Assembly: GCA_932521025.1 (NCBI GenBank)
Contig: OW051470.1
Span: 10,464,501 to 10,528,500, forward strand
DNA length: 64,000 nucleotides
Reading direction: 5' to 3'
Origin: Oscheius onirici
Taxonomy: Eukaryota; Nematoda; Chromadorea; Rhabditida; Rhabditidae
The position numbers and the translations under genes are program-made. Below the pieces are notes generated by a model. That model ran no database searches, had not been told where the DNA came from, and saw only the letters and a list, made by a program, of their open reading frames with translations. Positions 51,952 through 63,856 of this stretch are shown in pieces (the first letter of the stretch is position 1; every line of letters starts with the position of its first letter).

Positions 51952-53445
51952 TAGTTACTTTCAGCTTGGCCATTCTATGGTAGTTACTTTCAGCCAGGCT
52001 TTTCTGTGGTAGTTACTTTCAGCCAGGCCATTCTATAGTAGTTACAATCAGCCAGGCCATTCTATGGTAATTACTTTCAGCCAGGCTATTCTATGGTAAT
52101 TACTTTCAGCCTGGCCATTCTATGATAGTTACTTTCAGCTTGGCCATTCTATGGTAATTACTTTCAGCCAGGCTATTCTATGGTAGTTACTTTCAGCCAG
52201 GCTATTCTATGGTAGTTACTTTCAGCCTGGCCATTCTATGGTAGTTACTTTCAGCCTGGCCATTCTATGGTAGTTACTTTCAGCCTGGCTATTCTATGGT
52301 AGTTACTTTCAGCCAGGCTTTTCTGTGGTAGTTACTTTCAGCCAGGCCATTCTATGGTAGTTACAATCAGCCAGGCCATTCTATGGTAATTACTTTCAGC
52401 CAGGCTTTTCTGTGGTAGTTACTTTCAGCCAGGCCATTCTATGGTAGTTACAATCAGCCAGGCCATTCTATGGTAATTACTTTCAGCCAGGCTATTCTAT
52501 GGTAGTTACTTTCAGCCAGGCCATTCTATGGTAGTTACAATCAGCCAGGCCATTCTATGGTAATTACTTTCAGCCAGGCCATTCTATGGTAGTTACTATC
52601 AGCCAGGCTATTCTATGGTAGTTACTTTCAGCCTGGCCATTCTATGGTAGTTACTTTCAGCCTGGCCATTCTATGGTAGTTACTTTCAGCCTGGCTATTC
52701 TATGGTAGTTACTTTCAGCCTGGCCATTCTATGGTAGTTACTTTCAGCCTGGCTATTCTATGGTAGTTACTTTCAGCCTGGCCATTCTATGGTAGTTACT
52801 TTCAGCCTGGCCATTCTATGATAGTTACTTTCAGCTTGGCCATTCTATGGTAGTTACTTTCAGCCAGGCTTTTCTGTGGTAGTTACTTTCAGCCAGGCCA
52901 TTCTATGGTAGTTACAATCAGCCAGGCCATTCTATGGTAATTACTTTCAGCCAGGCTATTCTATGGTAATTACTTTCAGCCTGGCCATTCTATGATAGTT
53001 ACTTTCAGCTTGGCCATTCTATGGTAATTACTTTCAGCCAGGCTATTCTATGGTAGTTACTTTCAGCCAGGCTATTCTATGGTAGTTACTTTCAGCCTGG
53101 CCATTCTATGGTAGTTACTTTCAGCCTGGCCATTCTATGGTAGTTACTTTCAGCCTGGCTATTCTATGGTAGTTACTTTCAGCCAGGCTTTTCTGTGGTA
53201 GTTACTTTCAGCCAGGCCATTCTATGGTAGTTACAATCAGCCAGGCCATTCTATGGTAATTACTTTCAGCCAGGCTTTTCTGTGGTAGTTACTTTCAGCC
53301 AGGCCATTCTATGGTAGTTACAATCAGCCAGGCCATTCTATGGTAATTACTTTCAGCCAGGCTATTCTATGGTAGTTACTTTCAGCCAGGCCATTCTATG
53401 GTAGTTACAATCAGCCAGGCCATTCTATGGTAATTACTTTCAGCC
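51952..53445 (+). repeat. D-E island 3: tandem duplication, 30-monomer offset (870 bp)
   Basis: 51,952-52,575 matches 52,822-53,445 (624 bp). Row comparison showed one difference, A11 at 52,037 (CTATAGTAG) against G at 52,907. The segment carries C, D-E, E on a T3 background, O and A' units. Copy 2 together with sequence to about 53.9 kb recurs 92 monomers further on. Confidence 0.92.
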
Positions 53446-54694
53446 TGGCCATTCTATGGTAGTTACTTTCAGCCTGGCCATTCTATGGTAGTTACTTTCA
53501 GCCTGGCCATTCTATGGTAGTTACTTTCAGCCTGGCTATTCTATGGTAGTTACTTTCAGCCTGGCCATTCTATGGTAGTTACTTTCAGCCTGGCCATTCT
53601 ATGGTAGTTACTTTCAGCCTGGCCATTCTATGGTAGTTACTTTCAGCCAGGCTATTCTATGGTAGTTATTTTCAGCCAGGCTATTTTATGGTAGTTAGTT
53701 TCAGCCTGGCCATTCTATGGTAGTTACTTTCAGCCAGGCTATTCTATGGTAGTTACTTTCAGCCTGGCCATCCTATGGTAGTTACTTTCAGCCTGGCCAT
53801 TCTATGGTAGTTACTTTCAGCCTGGCTATTCTATGGTAGTTACTTTCAGCCTGGCCATTCTATGGTAGTTACTTTCAGCCTGGCCATTCTATGGTAGTTA
53901 CTTTCAGCCAGGCTATTTTATGGTAGTTACTTTCAGCCTGGCCATCCTATGGTAGTTACTTTTAGCCTGGCCATTCTATGGTAGTTACTTTCAGCCTGGC
54001 CATTCTATGGTAGTTACTTTCAGCCAGGCTATTCTATGGTAGTTACTTTCAGCCTGGCCATTCTATGGTAGTTACTTTCAGCCTGGCCATTCTATGGTAG
54101 TTACTTTCAGCCTGGCCATTCTATGGTAGTTACTTTCAGCCAGGCTATTCTATGGTAGTTACTTTCAGCCTGGCCAATCTATGGTAGTTACTTTCAGCCA
54201 GGCTATTCTATGGTAGTTACTTTCAGCCTGGCCATTCTATGGTAGTTACTTTCAGCCTGGCCATTCTATGGTAGTTACTTTCAGCCTGGCCATTCTATGG
54301 TAGTTACTATCAGCCAGGCTATTTTATGGTAGTTACTTTCAGCCTGGCCAATCTATGGTAGTTACTTTCAGCCAGGCTATTCTATGGTAGTTACTTTCAG
54401 CCTGGCCAATCTATGGTAGTTACTTTCAGCCTGGCCATTCTATGGTAGTTACTTTCAGCCTGGCCATTCTATGGTAGTTACTTTCAGCCAGGCTATTTTA
54501 TGGTAGTTACTTTCAGCCTGGCCATCCTATGGTAGTTACTTTCAGCCTGGCCATTCTATGGTAGTTACTTTCAGCCAGGCTATTCTATGGTAGTTACTTT
54601 CAGCCTGGCCATTCTATGGTAGTTACTTTCAGCCTGGCCATTCTATGGTAGTTACTTTCAGCCTGGCTATTCTATGGTAGTTACTTTCAGCCAG

Positions 54695-56115
54695 GCCATT
54701 CTATGGTAGTTACAATCAGCCAGGCCATTCTATGGTAATTACTTTCAGCCAGGCCATTCTATGGTAGTTACTATCAGCCAGGCTATTCTATGGTAGTTAC
54801 TTTCAGCCTGGCCATTCTATGGTAATTACTTTCAGCCAGGCTATTCTATGGTAGTTACTTTCAGCCAGGCTATTCTATGGTAGTTACTTTCAGCCTGGCC
54901 ATTCTATGGTAGTTACTTTCAGCCTGGCCATTCTATGGTAGTTACTTTCAGCCTGGCTATTCTATGGTAGTTACTTTCAGCCAGGCTTTTCTGTGGTAGT
55001 TACTTTCAGCCAGGCCATTCTATGGTAGTTACAATCAGCCAGGCCATTCTATGGTAATTACTTTCAGCCAGGCTTTTCTGTGGTAGTTACTTTCAGCCAG
55101 GCCATTCTATGGTAGTTACAATCAGCCAGGCCATTCTATGGTAATTACTTTCAGCCAGGCTATTCTATGGTAGTTACTTTCAGCCAGGCCATTCTATGGT
55201 AGTTACAATCAGCCAGGCCATTCTATGGTAATTACTTTCAGCCAGGCCATTCTATGGTAGTTACTATCAGCCAGGCTATTCTATGGTAGTTACTTTCAGC
55301 CTGGCCATTCTATGGTAGTTACTTTCAGCCTGGCCATTCTATGGTAGTTACTTTCAGCCTGGCTATTCTATGGTAGTTACTTTCAGCCTGGCCATTCTAT
55401 GGTAGTTACTTTCAGCCTGGCTATTCTATGGTAGTTACTTTCAGCCTGGCCATTCTATGGTAGTTACTTTCAGCCTGGCCATTCTATGATAGTTACTTTC
55501 AGCTTGGCCATTCTATGGTAGTTACTTTCAGCCAGGCTTTTCTGTGGTAGTTACTTTCAGCCAGGCCATTCTATGGTAGTTACAATCAGCCAGGCCATTC
55601 TATGGTAATTACTTTCAGCCAGGCTATTCTATGGTAATTACTTTCAGCCTGGCCATTCTATGATAGTTACTTTCAGCTTGGCCATTCTATGGTAATTACT
55701 TTCAGCCAGGCTATTCTATGGTAGTTACTTTCAGCCAGGCTATTCTATGGTAGTTACTTTCAGCCTGGCCATTCTATGGTAGTTACTTTCAGCCTGGCCA
55801 TTCTATGGTAGTTACTTTCAGCCTGGCTATTCTATGGTAGTTACTTTCAGCCAGGCTTTTCTGTGGTAGTTACTTTCAGCCAGGCCATTCTATGGTAGTT
55901 ACAATCAGCCAGGCCATTCTATGGTAATTACTTTCAGCCAGGCTTTTCTGTGGTAGTTACTTTCAGCCAGGCCATTCTATGGTAGTTACAATCAGCCAGG
56001 CCATTCTATGGTAATTACTTTCAGCCAGGCTATTCTATGGTAGTTACTTTCAGCCAGGCCATTCTATGGTAGTTACAATCAGCCAGGCCATTCTATGGTA
56101 ATTACTTTCAGCCTG
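54695..56115 (+). repeat. D-E island 4
   Basis: D-E pairs from 54,695, with C, N, O and A' units. It overlaps the 92-monomer copy on its right side (from 55,490). Words C-D-E-C-D-E-B-D-E occur here as in 52.3-52.56, 53.2-53.44 and 63.5-63.78 kb. Confidence 0.8.
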
Positions 56116-56600
56116 GCCATTCTATGGTAGTTACTTTCAGCCTGGCCATTCTATGGTAGTTACTTTCAGCCTGGCCATTCTATGGTAGTTACTTTCAGCC
56201 TGGCTATTCTATGGTAGTTACTTTCAGCCTGGCCATTCTATGGTAGTTACTTTCAGCCTGGCCATTCTATGGTAGTTACTTTCAGCCTGGCCATTCTATG
56301 GTAGTTACTTTCAGCCAGGCTATTCTATGGTAGTTATTTTCAGCCAGGCTATTTTATGGTAGTTAGTTTCAGCCTGGCCATTCTATGGTAGTTACTTTCA
56401 GCCAGGCTATTCTATGGTAGTTACTTTCAGCCTGGCCATCCTATGGTAGTTACTTTCAGCCTGGCCATTCTATGGTAGTTACTTTCAGCCTGGCTATTCT
56501 ATGGTAGTTACTTTCAGCCTGGCCATTCTATGGTAGTTACTTTCAGCCAGGCTATTTTATGGTAGTTACTTTCAGCCTGGCCATCCTATGGTAGTTACTT
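55490..56600 (+). repeat. Copy of 52.82-53.95 kb at 92 monomers (2,668 bp)
   Basis: The marker T run of C (53,189 and 55,857), the G19 of M (53,698 and 56,366) and the flanking words are 2,668 bp apart. Both copies end in J followed by a private T23 (TTTTAGCC) at about 53.96 and 56.60 kb. In this copy one A unit before I is missing and the J/T23-A pair is doubled, so T23 appears twice 58 bp apart. The copy thus spans the border between a D-E island and an L/M block, showing that both repertoires move together. Confidence 0.87.
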
Positions 56601-56985
56601 TTAGCCTGGCCATTCTATGGTAGTTACTTTCAGCCTGGCCATCCTATGGTAGTTACTTTTAGCCTGGCCATTCTATGGTAGTTACTTTCAGCCTGGCCAT
56701 TCTATGGTAGTTACTTTCAGCCAGGCTATTCTATGGTAGTTACTTTCAGCCTGGCCATTCTATGGTAGTTACTTTCAGCCTGGCCATTCTATGGTAGTTA
56801 CTTTCAGCCTGGCCATTCTATGGTAGTTACTATCAGCCAGGCTATTTTATGGTAGTTACTTTCAGCCTGGCCAATCTATGGTAGTTACTTTCAGCCAGGC
56901 TATTCTATGGTAGTTACTTTCAGCCTGGCCAATCTATGGTAGTTACTTTCAGCCTGGCCATTCTATGGTAGTTACTTTCAGCCTG

Positions 56986-59537
56986 GCCATTCTATGGTAG
57001 TTACTTTCAGCCAGGCTATTTTATGGTAGTTACTTTCAGCCTGGCCATCCTATGGTAGTTACTTTCAGCCTGGCCATTCTATGGTAGTTACTTTCAGCCA
57101 GGCTATTCTATGGTAGTTACTTTCAGCCTGGCCATTCTATGGTAGTTACTTTCAGCCTGGCCATTCTATGGTAGTTACTTTCAGCCTGGCCATTCTATGG
57201 TAGTTACTTTCAGCCTGGCCATTCGATGGTAGTTACTTTCAGCCTGGCCATCCTATGGTAGTTACTTTCAGCCTGGCCAATCTATGGTAGTTACTTTCAG
57301 CCAGGCTATTCTATGGTAGTTACTTTCAGCCTGGCCATTCTATGGTAGTTACTTTCAGCCTGGCCATTCTATGGTAGTTACTTTCAGCCAGGCTATTTTA
57401 TGGTAGTTACTTTCAGCCTGGCCATCCTATGGTAGTTACTTTCAGCCTGGCCATTCTATGGTAGTTACTTTCAGCCAGGCTATTCTATGGTAGTTACTTT
57501 CAGCCTGGCCATTCTATGGTAGTTACTTTCAGCCTGGCCATTCTATGATAGTTACTTTCAGCTTGGCCATTCTATGGTAGTTACTTTCAGCCTGGCCATT
57601 CTATGGTAGTTACTTTCAGCCTGGCCATTCTATGGTAGTTACTTTCAGCCTGGCCATTCTATGGTAGTTACTTTCAGCCAGGCTATTCTATGGTAGTTAC
57701 TTTCAGCCTGGCCATTCTATGGTAGTTACTTTCAGCCTGGCCATTCTATGGTAGTTACTTTCAGCCTGGCCATTCTATGGTAGTTACTATCAGCCAGGCT
57801 ATTTTATGGTAGTTACTTTCAGCCTGGCCATTCTATGGTAGTTACTTTCAGCCAGGCTATTTTATGGTAGTTACTTTCAGCCTGGCCATCCTATGGTAGT
57901 TACTTTCAGCCTGGCCATTCTATGGTAGTTACTTTCAGCCAGGCTATTCTATGGTAGTTACTTTCAGCCTGGCCATTCTATGGTAGTTACTTTCAGCCTG
58001 GCCATTCTATGGTAGTTACTTTCAGCCTGGCCATTCTATGGTAGTTACTTTCAGCCAGGCTATTCTATGGTAGTTACTTTCAGCCAGGCTATTCTATGGT
58101 AGTTATTTTCAGCCAGGCTATTTTATGGTAGTTAGTTTCAGCCTGGCCATTCTATGGTAGTTACTTTCAGCCAGGCTATTCTATGGTAGTTACTTTCAGC
58201 CTGGCCATCCTATGGTAGTTACTTTCAGCCTGGCCATTCTATGGTAGTTACTTTCAGCCTGGCCATTCTATGGTAGTTACTTTCAGCCAGGCTATTCTAT
58301 GGTAGTTACTTTCAGCCAGGCTATTCTATGGTAGTTATTTTCAGCCAGGCTATTTTATGGTAGTTAGTTTCAGCCTGGCCATTCTATGGTAGTTACTTTC
58401 AGCCAGGCTATTCTATGGTAGTTACTTTCAGCCTGGCCATCCTATGGTAGTTACTTTCAGCCTGGCCAATCTATGGTAGTTACTTTCAGCCAGGCTATTC
58501 TATGGTAGTTACTTTCAGCCTGGCCATTCTATGGTAGTTACTTTCAGCCTGGCCATTCTATGGTAGTTACTTTCAGCCAGGCTATTTTATGGTAGTTACT
58601 TTCAGCCTGGCCATCCTATGGTAGTTACTTTCAGCCTGGCCATTCTATGGTAGTTACTTTCAGCCAGGCTATTTTATGGTAGTTACTTTCAGCCTGGCCA
58701 TCCTATGGTAGTTACTTTCAGCCTGGCCATTCTATGGTAGTTAGTTTCAGCCTGGCCATTCTATGGTAGTTACTTTCAGCCAGGCTATTCTATGGTAGTT
58801 ACTTTCAGCCTGGCCATCCTATGGTAGTTACTTTCAGCCTGGCCAATCTATGGTAGTTACTTTCAGCCAGGCTATTCTATGGTAGTTACTTTCAGCCTGG
58901 CCATTCTATGGTAGTTACTTTCAGCCTGGCCATTCTATGGTAGTTACTTTCAGCCAGGCTATTTTATGGTAGTTACTTTCAGCCTGGCCATCCTATGGTA
59001 GTTACTTTCAGCCTGGCCATTCTATGGTAGTTACTTTCAGCCAGGCTATTTTATGGTAGTTACTTTCAGCCTGGTCATCCTATGGTAGTTACTTTCAGCC
59101 TGGCCATTCTATGGTAGTTACTTTCAGCCTGGCCATTCTATGGTAGTTACTTTCAGCCTGGCCAATCTATGGTAGTTACTTTCAGCCAGGCTATTCTATG
59201 GTAGTTACTTTCAGCCTGGCCATTCTATGGTAGTTACTTTCAGCCTGGCCATTCTATGGTAGTTACTTTCAGCCAGGCTATTTTATGGTAGTTACTTTCA
59301 GCCTGGCCATCCTATGGTAGTTACTTTCAGCCAGGCTATTCTACGGTAGTTACTTTCAGCCTGGCCATTCTATGGTAGTTACTTTCAGCCAGGCTATTTT
59401 ATGGTAGTTACTTTCAGCCTGGCCATTCTATGGTAGTTACTTTCAGCCAGGCTATTCTACGGTAGTTACTTTCAGCCTGGCCATTCTATGGTAATTACTT
59501 TCAGCCTGGCCATTCTATGATAGTTACTTTCAGCCTG
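56986..59537 (+). repeat. 88-monomer higher-order unit U1
   Basis: First of three related units. The variant order starts A I J A B A A A A J K B A A I J A B A O A A A A B A A N I. K at 57,276, O near 57.55 kb, L-M pairs at 58,088/58,320, a private T2 (CTGGTCATCC) at 59,075 and two TACGG units (59,344 and 59,460) mark it. A private G8 (ATTCGATGG, CpG at 57,224) is absent from the other units. Confidence 0.88.
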
Positions 59538-62118
59538 GCCATTCTATGGTAGTTACTTTCAGCCAGGCTATTTTATGGTAGTTACTTTCAGCCTGGCCAT
59601 CCTATGGTAGTTACTTTCAGCCTGGCCATTCTATGGTAGTTACTTTCAGCCAGGCTATTCTATGGTAGTTACTTTCAGCCTGGCCATTCTATGGTAGTTA
59701 CTTTCAGCCTGGCCATTCTATGGTAGTTACTTTCAGCCTGGCCATTCTATGGTAGTTACTTTCAGCCTGGCCATTCTATGGTAGTTACTTTCAGCCTGGC
59801 CATCCTATGGTAGTTACTTTCAGCCTGGCCAATCTATGGTAGTTACTTTCAGCCAGGCTATTCTATGGTAGTTACTTTCAGCCTGGCCATTCTATGGTAG
59901 TTACTTTCAGCCTGGCCATTCTATGGTAGTTACTTTCAGCCAGGCTATTTTATGGTAGTTACTTTCAGCCTGGCCATCCTATGGTAGTTACTTTCAGCCT
60001 GGCCATTCTATGGTAGTTACTTTCAGCCAGGCTATTCTATGGTAGTTACTTTCAGCCTGGCCATTCTATGGTAGTTACTTTCAGCCTGGCCATTCTATGA
60101 TAGTTACTTTCAGCCTGGCCATTCTATGATAGTTACTTTCAGCTTGGCCATTCTATGGTAGTTACTTTCAGCCTGGCCATTCTATGGTAGTTACTTTCAG
60201 CCTGGCCATTCTATGGTAGTTACTTTCAGCCTGGCCATTCTATGGTAGTTACTTTCAGCCAGGCTATTCTATGGTAGTTACTTTCAGCCTGGCCATTCTA
60301 TGGTAGTTACTTTCAGCCTGGCCATTCTATGGTAGTTACTTTCAGCCTGGCCATTCTATGGTAGTTACTATCAGCCAGGCTATTTTATGGTAGTTACTTT
60401 CAGCCTGGCCATTCTATGGTAGTTCCTTTAAGCCAGGCTATTTTATGGTAGTTACTTTCAGCCTGGCCATCCTATGGTAGTTACTTTCAGCCTGGCCATT
60501 CTATGGTAGTTACTTTCAGCCAGGCTATTCTATGGTAGTTACTTTCAGCCTGGCCATTCTATGGTAGTTACTTTCAGCCTGGCCATTCTATGGTAGTTAC
60601 TTTCAGCCTGGCCATTCTATGGTAGTTACTTTCAGCCAGGCTATTCTATGGTAGTTACTTTCAGCCAGGCTATTCTATGGTAGTTATTTTCAGCCAGGCT
60701 ATTTTATGGTAGTTAGTTTCAGCCTGGCCATTCTATGGTAGTTACTTTCAGCCAGGCTATTCTATGGTAGTTACTTTCAGCCTGGCCATCCTATGGTAGT
60801 TACTTTCAGCCTGGCCATTCTATGGTAGTTACTTTCAGCCTGGCCATTCTATGGTAGTTACTTTCAGCCAGGCTATTCTATGGTAGTTACTTTCAGCCAG
60901 GCTATTCTATGGTAGTTATTTTCAGCCAGGCTATTTTATGGTAGTTAGTTTCAGCCTGGCCATTCTATGGTAGTTACTTTCAGCCAGGCTATTCTATGGT
61001 AGTTACTTTCAGCCTGGCCATCCTATGGTAGTTACTTTCAGCCTGGCCAATCTATGGTAGTTACTTTCAGCCAGGCTATTCTATGGTAGTTACTTTCAGC
61101 CTGGCCATTCTATGGTAGTTACTTTCAGCCTGGCCATTCTATGGTAGTTACTTTCAGCCAGGCTATTTTATGGTAGTTACTTTCAGCCTGGCCATCCTAT
61201 GGTAGTTACTTTCAGCCTGGCCATTCTATGGTAGTTACTTTCAGCCAGGCTATTTTATGGTAGTTACTTTCAGCCTGGCCATCCTATGGTAGTTACTTTC
61301 AGCCTGGCCATTCTATGGTAGTTAGTTTCAGCCTGGCCATTCTATGGTAGTTACTTTCAGCCAGGCTATTCTATGGTAGTTACTTTCAGCCTGGCCATCC
61401 TATGGTAGTTACTTTCAGCCTGGCCAATCTATGGTAGTTACTTTCAGCCAGGCTATTCTATGGTAGTTACTTTCAGCCTGGCCATTCTATGGTAGTTACT
61501 TTCAGCCTGGCCATTCTATGGTAGTTACTTTCAGCCAGGCTATTTTATGGTAGTTACTTTCAGCCTGGCCATCCTATGGTAGTTAATTTCAGCCTGGCCA
61601 TTCTATGGTAGTTACTTTCAGCCAGGCTATTTTATGGTAGTTACTTTCAGCCTGGTCATCCTATGGTAGTTACTTTCAGCCTGGCCATTCTATGGTAGTT
61701 ACTTTCAGCCTGGCCATTCTATGGTAGTTACTTTCAGCCTGGCCAATCTATGGTAGTTACTTTCAGCCAGGCTATTCTATGGTAGTTACTTTCAGCCTGG
61801 CCATTCTATGGTAGTTACTTTCAGCCTGGCCATTCTATGGTAGTTACTTTCAGCCAGGCTATTTTATGGTAGTTACTTTCAGCCTGGCCATCCTATGGTA
61901 GTTACTTTCAGCCAGGCTATTCTACGGTAGTTACTTTCAGCCTGGCCATTCTATGGTAGTTACTTTCAGCCAGGCTATTTTATGGTAGTTACTTTCAGCC
62001 TGGCCATTCTATGGTAGTTACTTTCAGCCAGGCTATTCTACGGTAGTTACTTTCAGCCTGGCCATTCTATGGTAATTACTTTCAGCCTGGCCATTCTATG
62101 ATAGTTACTTTCAGCCTG
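59538..62118 (+). repeat. 89-monomer higher-order unit U2
   Basis: Matches U1 at an offset of 2,552 bp, rising to 2,581 bp after one additional A12 unit just before O (about 60.1 kb). Shared private changes are T2 at 61,656 and TACGG at 61,925 and 62,041. Private to U2 are two substitutions in one monomer (C18 at 60,425 and A23 at 60,430) and A19 at 61,586. The divergence is therefore only a few bases per 2.5 kb. Confidence 0.9.
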
Positions 62119-62935
62119 GCCATTCTATGGTAGTTACTTTCAGCCAGGCTATTTTATGGTAGTTACTTTCAGCCTGGCCATCCTATGGTAGTTACTTTCA
62201 GCCTGGCCATTCTATGGTAGTTACTTTCAGCCAGGCTATTCTATGGTAGTTACTTTCAGCCTGGCCATTCTATGGTAGTTACTTTCAGCCTGGCCATTCT
62301 ATGGTAGTTACTTTCAGCCTGGCCATTCTATGGTAGTTACTTTCAGCCTGGCCATTCTATGGTAGTTACTTTCAGCCTGGCCATCCTATGGTAGTTACTT
62401 TCAGCCTGGCCAATCTATGGTAGTTACTTTCAGCCAGGCTATTCTATGGTAGTTACTTTCAGCCTGGCCATTCTATGGTAGTTACTTTCAGCCTGGCCAT
62501 TCTATGGTAGTTACTTTCAGCCAGGCTATTTTATGGTAGTTACTTTCAGCCTGGCCATCCTATGGTAGTTACTTTCAGCCTGGCCATTCTATGGTAGTTA
62601 CTTTCAGCCAGGCTATTCTATGGTAGTTACTTTCAGCCTGGCCATTCTATGGTAGTTACTTTCAGCCTGGCCATTCTATGATAGTTACTTTCAGCTTGGC
62701 CATTCTATGGTAGTTACTTTCAGCCTGGCCATTCTATGGTAGTTACTTTCAGCCTGGCCATTCTATGGTAGTTACTTTCAGCCAGGCTATTCTATGGTAG
62801 TTACTTTCAGCCTGGCCATTCTATGGTAGTTACTTTGAGCCTGGCCATTCTATGGTAGTTACTTTCAGCCTGGCCATTCTATGGTAGTTACTATCAGCCA
62901 GGCTATTTTATGGTAGTTACTTTCAGCCTGGCCAT
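62119..62935 (+). repeat. Partial third higher-order unit U3
   Basis: Begins with the same string as U1 and U2; K at 62,409 is 89 monomers after K of U2. It has a single A12 unit before the next word, like U1, and three rather than four A units after O. A private G23 (TTTGAGCC) lies at 62,837. After the I unit at 62,902 it turns into J K B A A I followed by a B run, similar to 47.9-48.1 kb, so the higher-order repeat is cut off here. Confidence 0.85.
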
Positions 62936-63252
62936 CCTATGGTAGTTACTTTCAGCCTGGCCAATCTATGGTAGTTACTTTCAGCCAGGCTATTCTATGG
63001 TAGTTACTTTCAGCCTGGCCATTCTATGGTAGTTACTTTCAGCCTGGCCATTCTATGGTAGTTACTTTCAGCCAGGCTATTTTATGGTAGTTACTTTCAG
63101 CCAGGCTATTCTATGGTAGTTACTTTCAGCCAGGCTATTCTATGGTAGTTACTTTCAGCCAGGCTATTCTATGGTAGTTACTTTCAGCCAGGCTATTCTA
63201 TGGTAGTTACTTTCAGCCAGGCCATTCTATGGTAATTACTTTCAGCCAGGCC

Positions 63253-63856
63253 ATTCTATGGTAGTTACTTTCAGCCAGGCCATTCTATGGTAGTTACAAT
63301 CAGCCAGGCCATTCTATGGTAATTACTTTCAGCCAGGCCATTCTATGGTAGTTACTTTCAGCCTGGCCATTCTATGGTAGTTACTATCAGCCAGGCTATT
63401 CTATGGTAGTTACTTTCAGCCTGGCCATTCTATGGTAGTTACTTTCAGCCTGGCCATTCTATGGTAGTTACTTTCAGCCTGGCTATTCTATGGTAGTTAC
63501 TTTCAGCCAGGCTTTTCTGTGGTAGTTACTTTCAGCCAGGCCATTCTATGGTAGTTACAATCAGCCAGGCCATTCTATGGTAATTACTTTCAGCCAGGCT
63601 TTTCTGTGGTAGTTACTTTCAGCCAGGCCATTCTATGGTAGTTACAATCAGCCAGGCCATTCTATGGTAATTACTTTCAGCCAGGCTATTCTATGGTAGT
63701 TACTTTCAGCCAGGCCATTCTATGGTAGTTACAATCAGCCAGGCCATTCTATGGTAATTACTTTCAGCCAGGCCATTCTATGGTAGTTACTTTCAGCCAG
63801 GCCATTCTATGGTAGTTACTATCAGCCAGGCTATTCTATGGTAGTTACTTTCAGCC
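63253..63856 (+). repeat. Distant exact copy of 42,953-43,556
   Basis: 604 bp identical by row comparison to 42,953-43,556, at an offset of 20,300 bp, which is exactly 700 monomers. It contains D-E, N, A', C and V units in the same order. Left divergence is C against T at position 3 (63,252); right divergence is A against T at position 28 (63,857). It makes the last kilobase a D-E island (island 5), followed by four B units and further V and E units to the window edge. Confidence 0.9.

Larger units (their letters stand above)
46236..62042. other. Rare CpG dinucleotides in an otherwise CpG-free array
   Basis: The standard variants A to O contain no CG, inside the unit or across the junction. 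The only CpGs I found in 64 kb are at 9,915 and 12,409 (CAGCGAGG, outside this span), 46,236, 59,344, 59,460, 61,925 and 62,041 (TACGG), and 57,224 (TTCGATGG). Most are copies of one another through the duplications described. CWG trinucleotides by contrast occur twice per monomer (CAG at 23-25 and CWG at 27-29). Confidence 0.85.
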
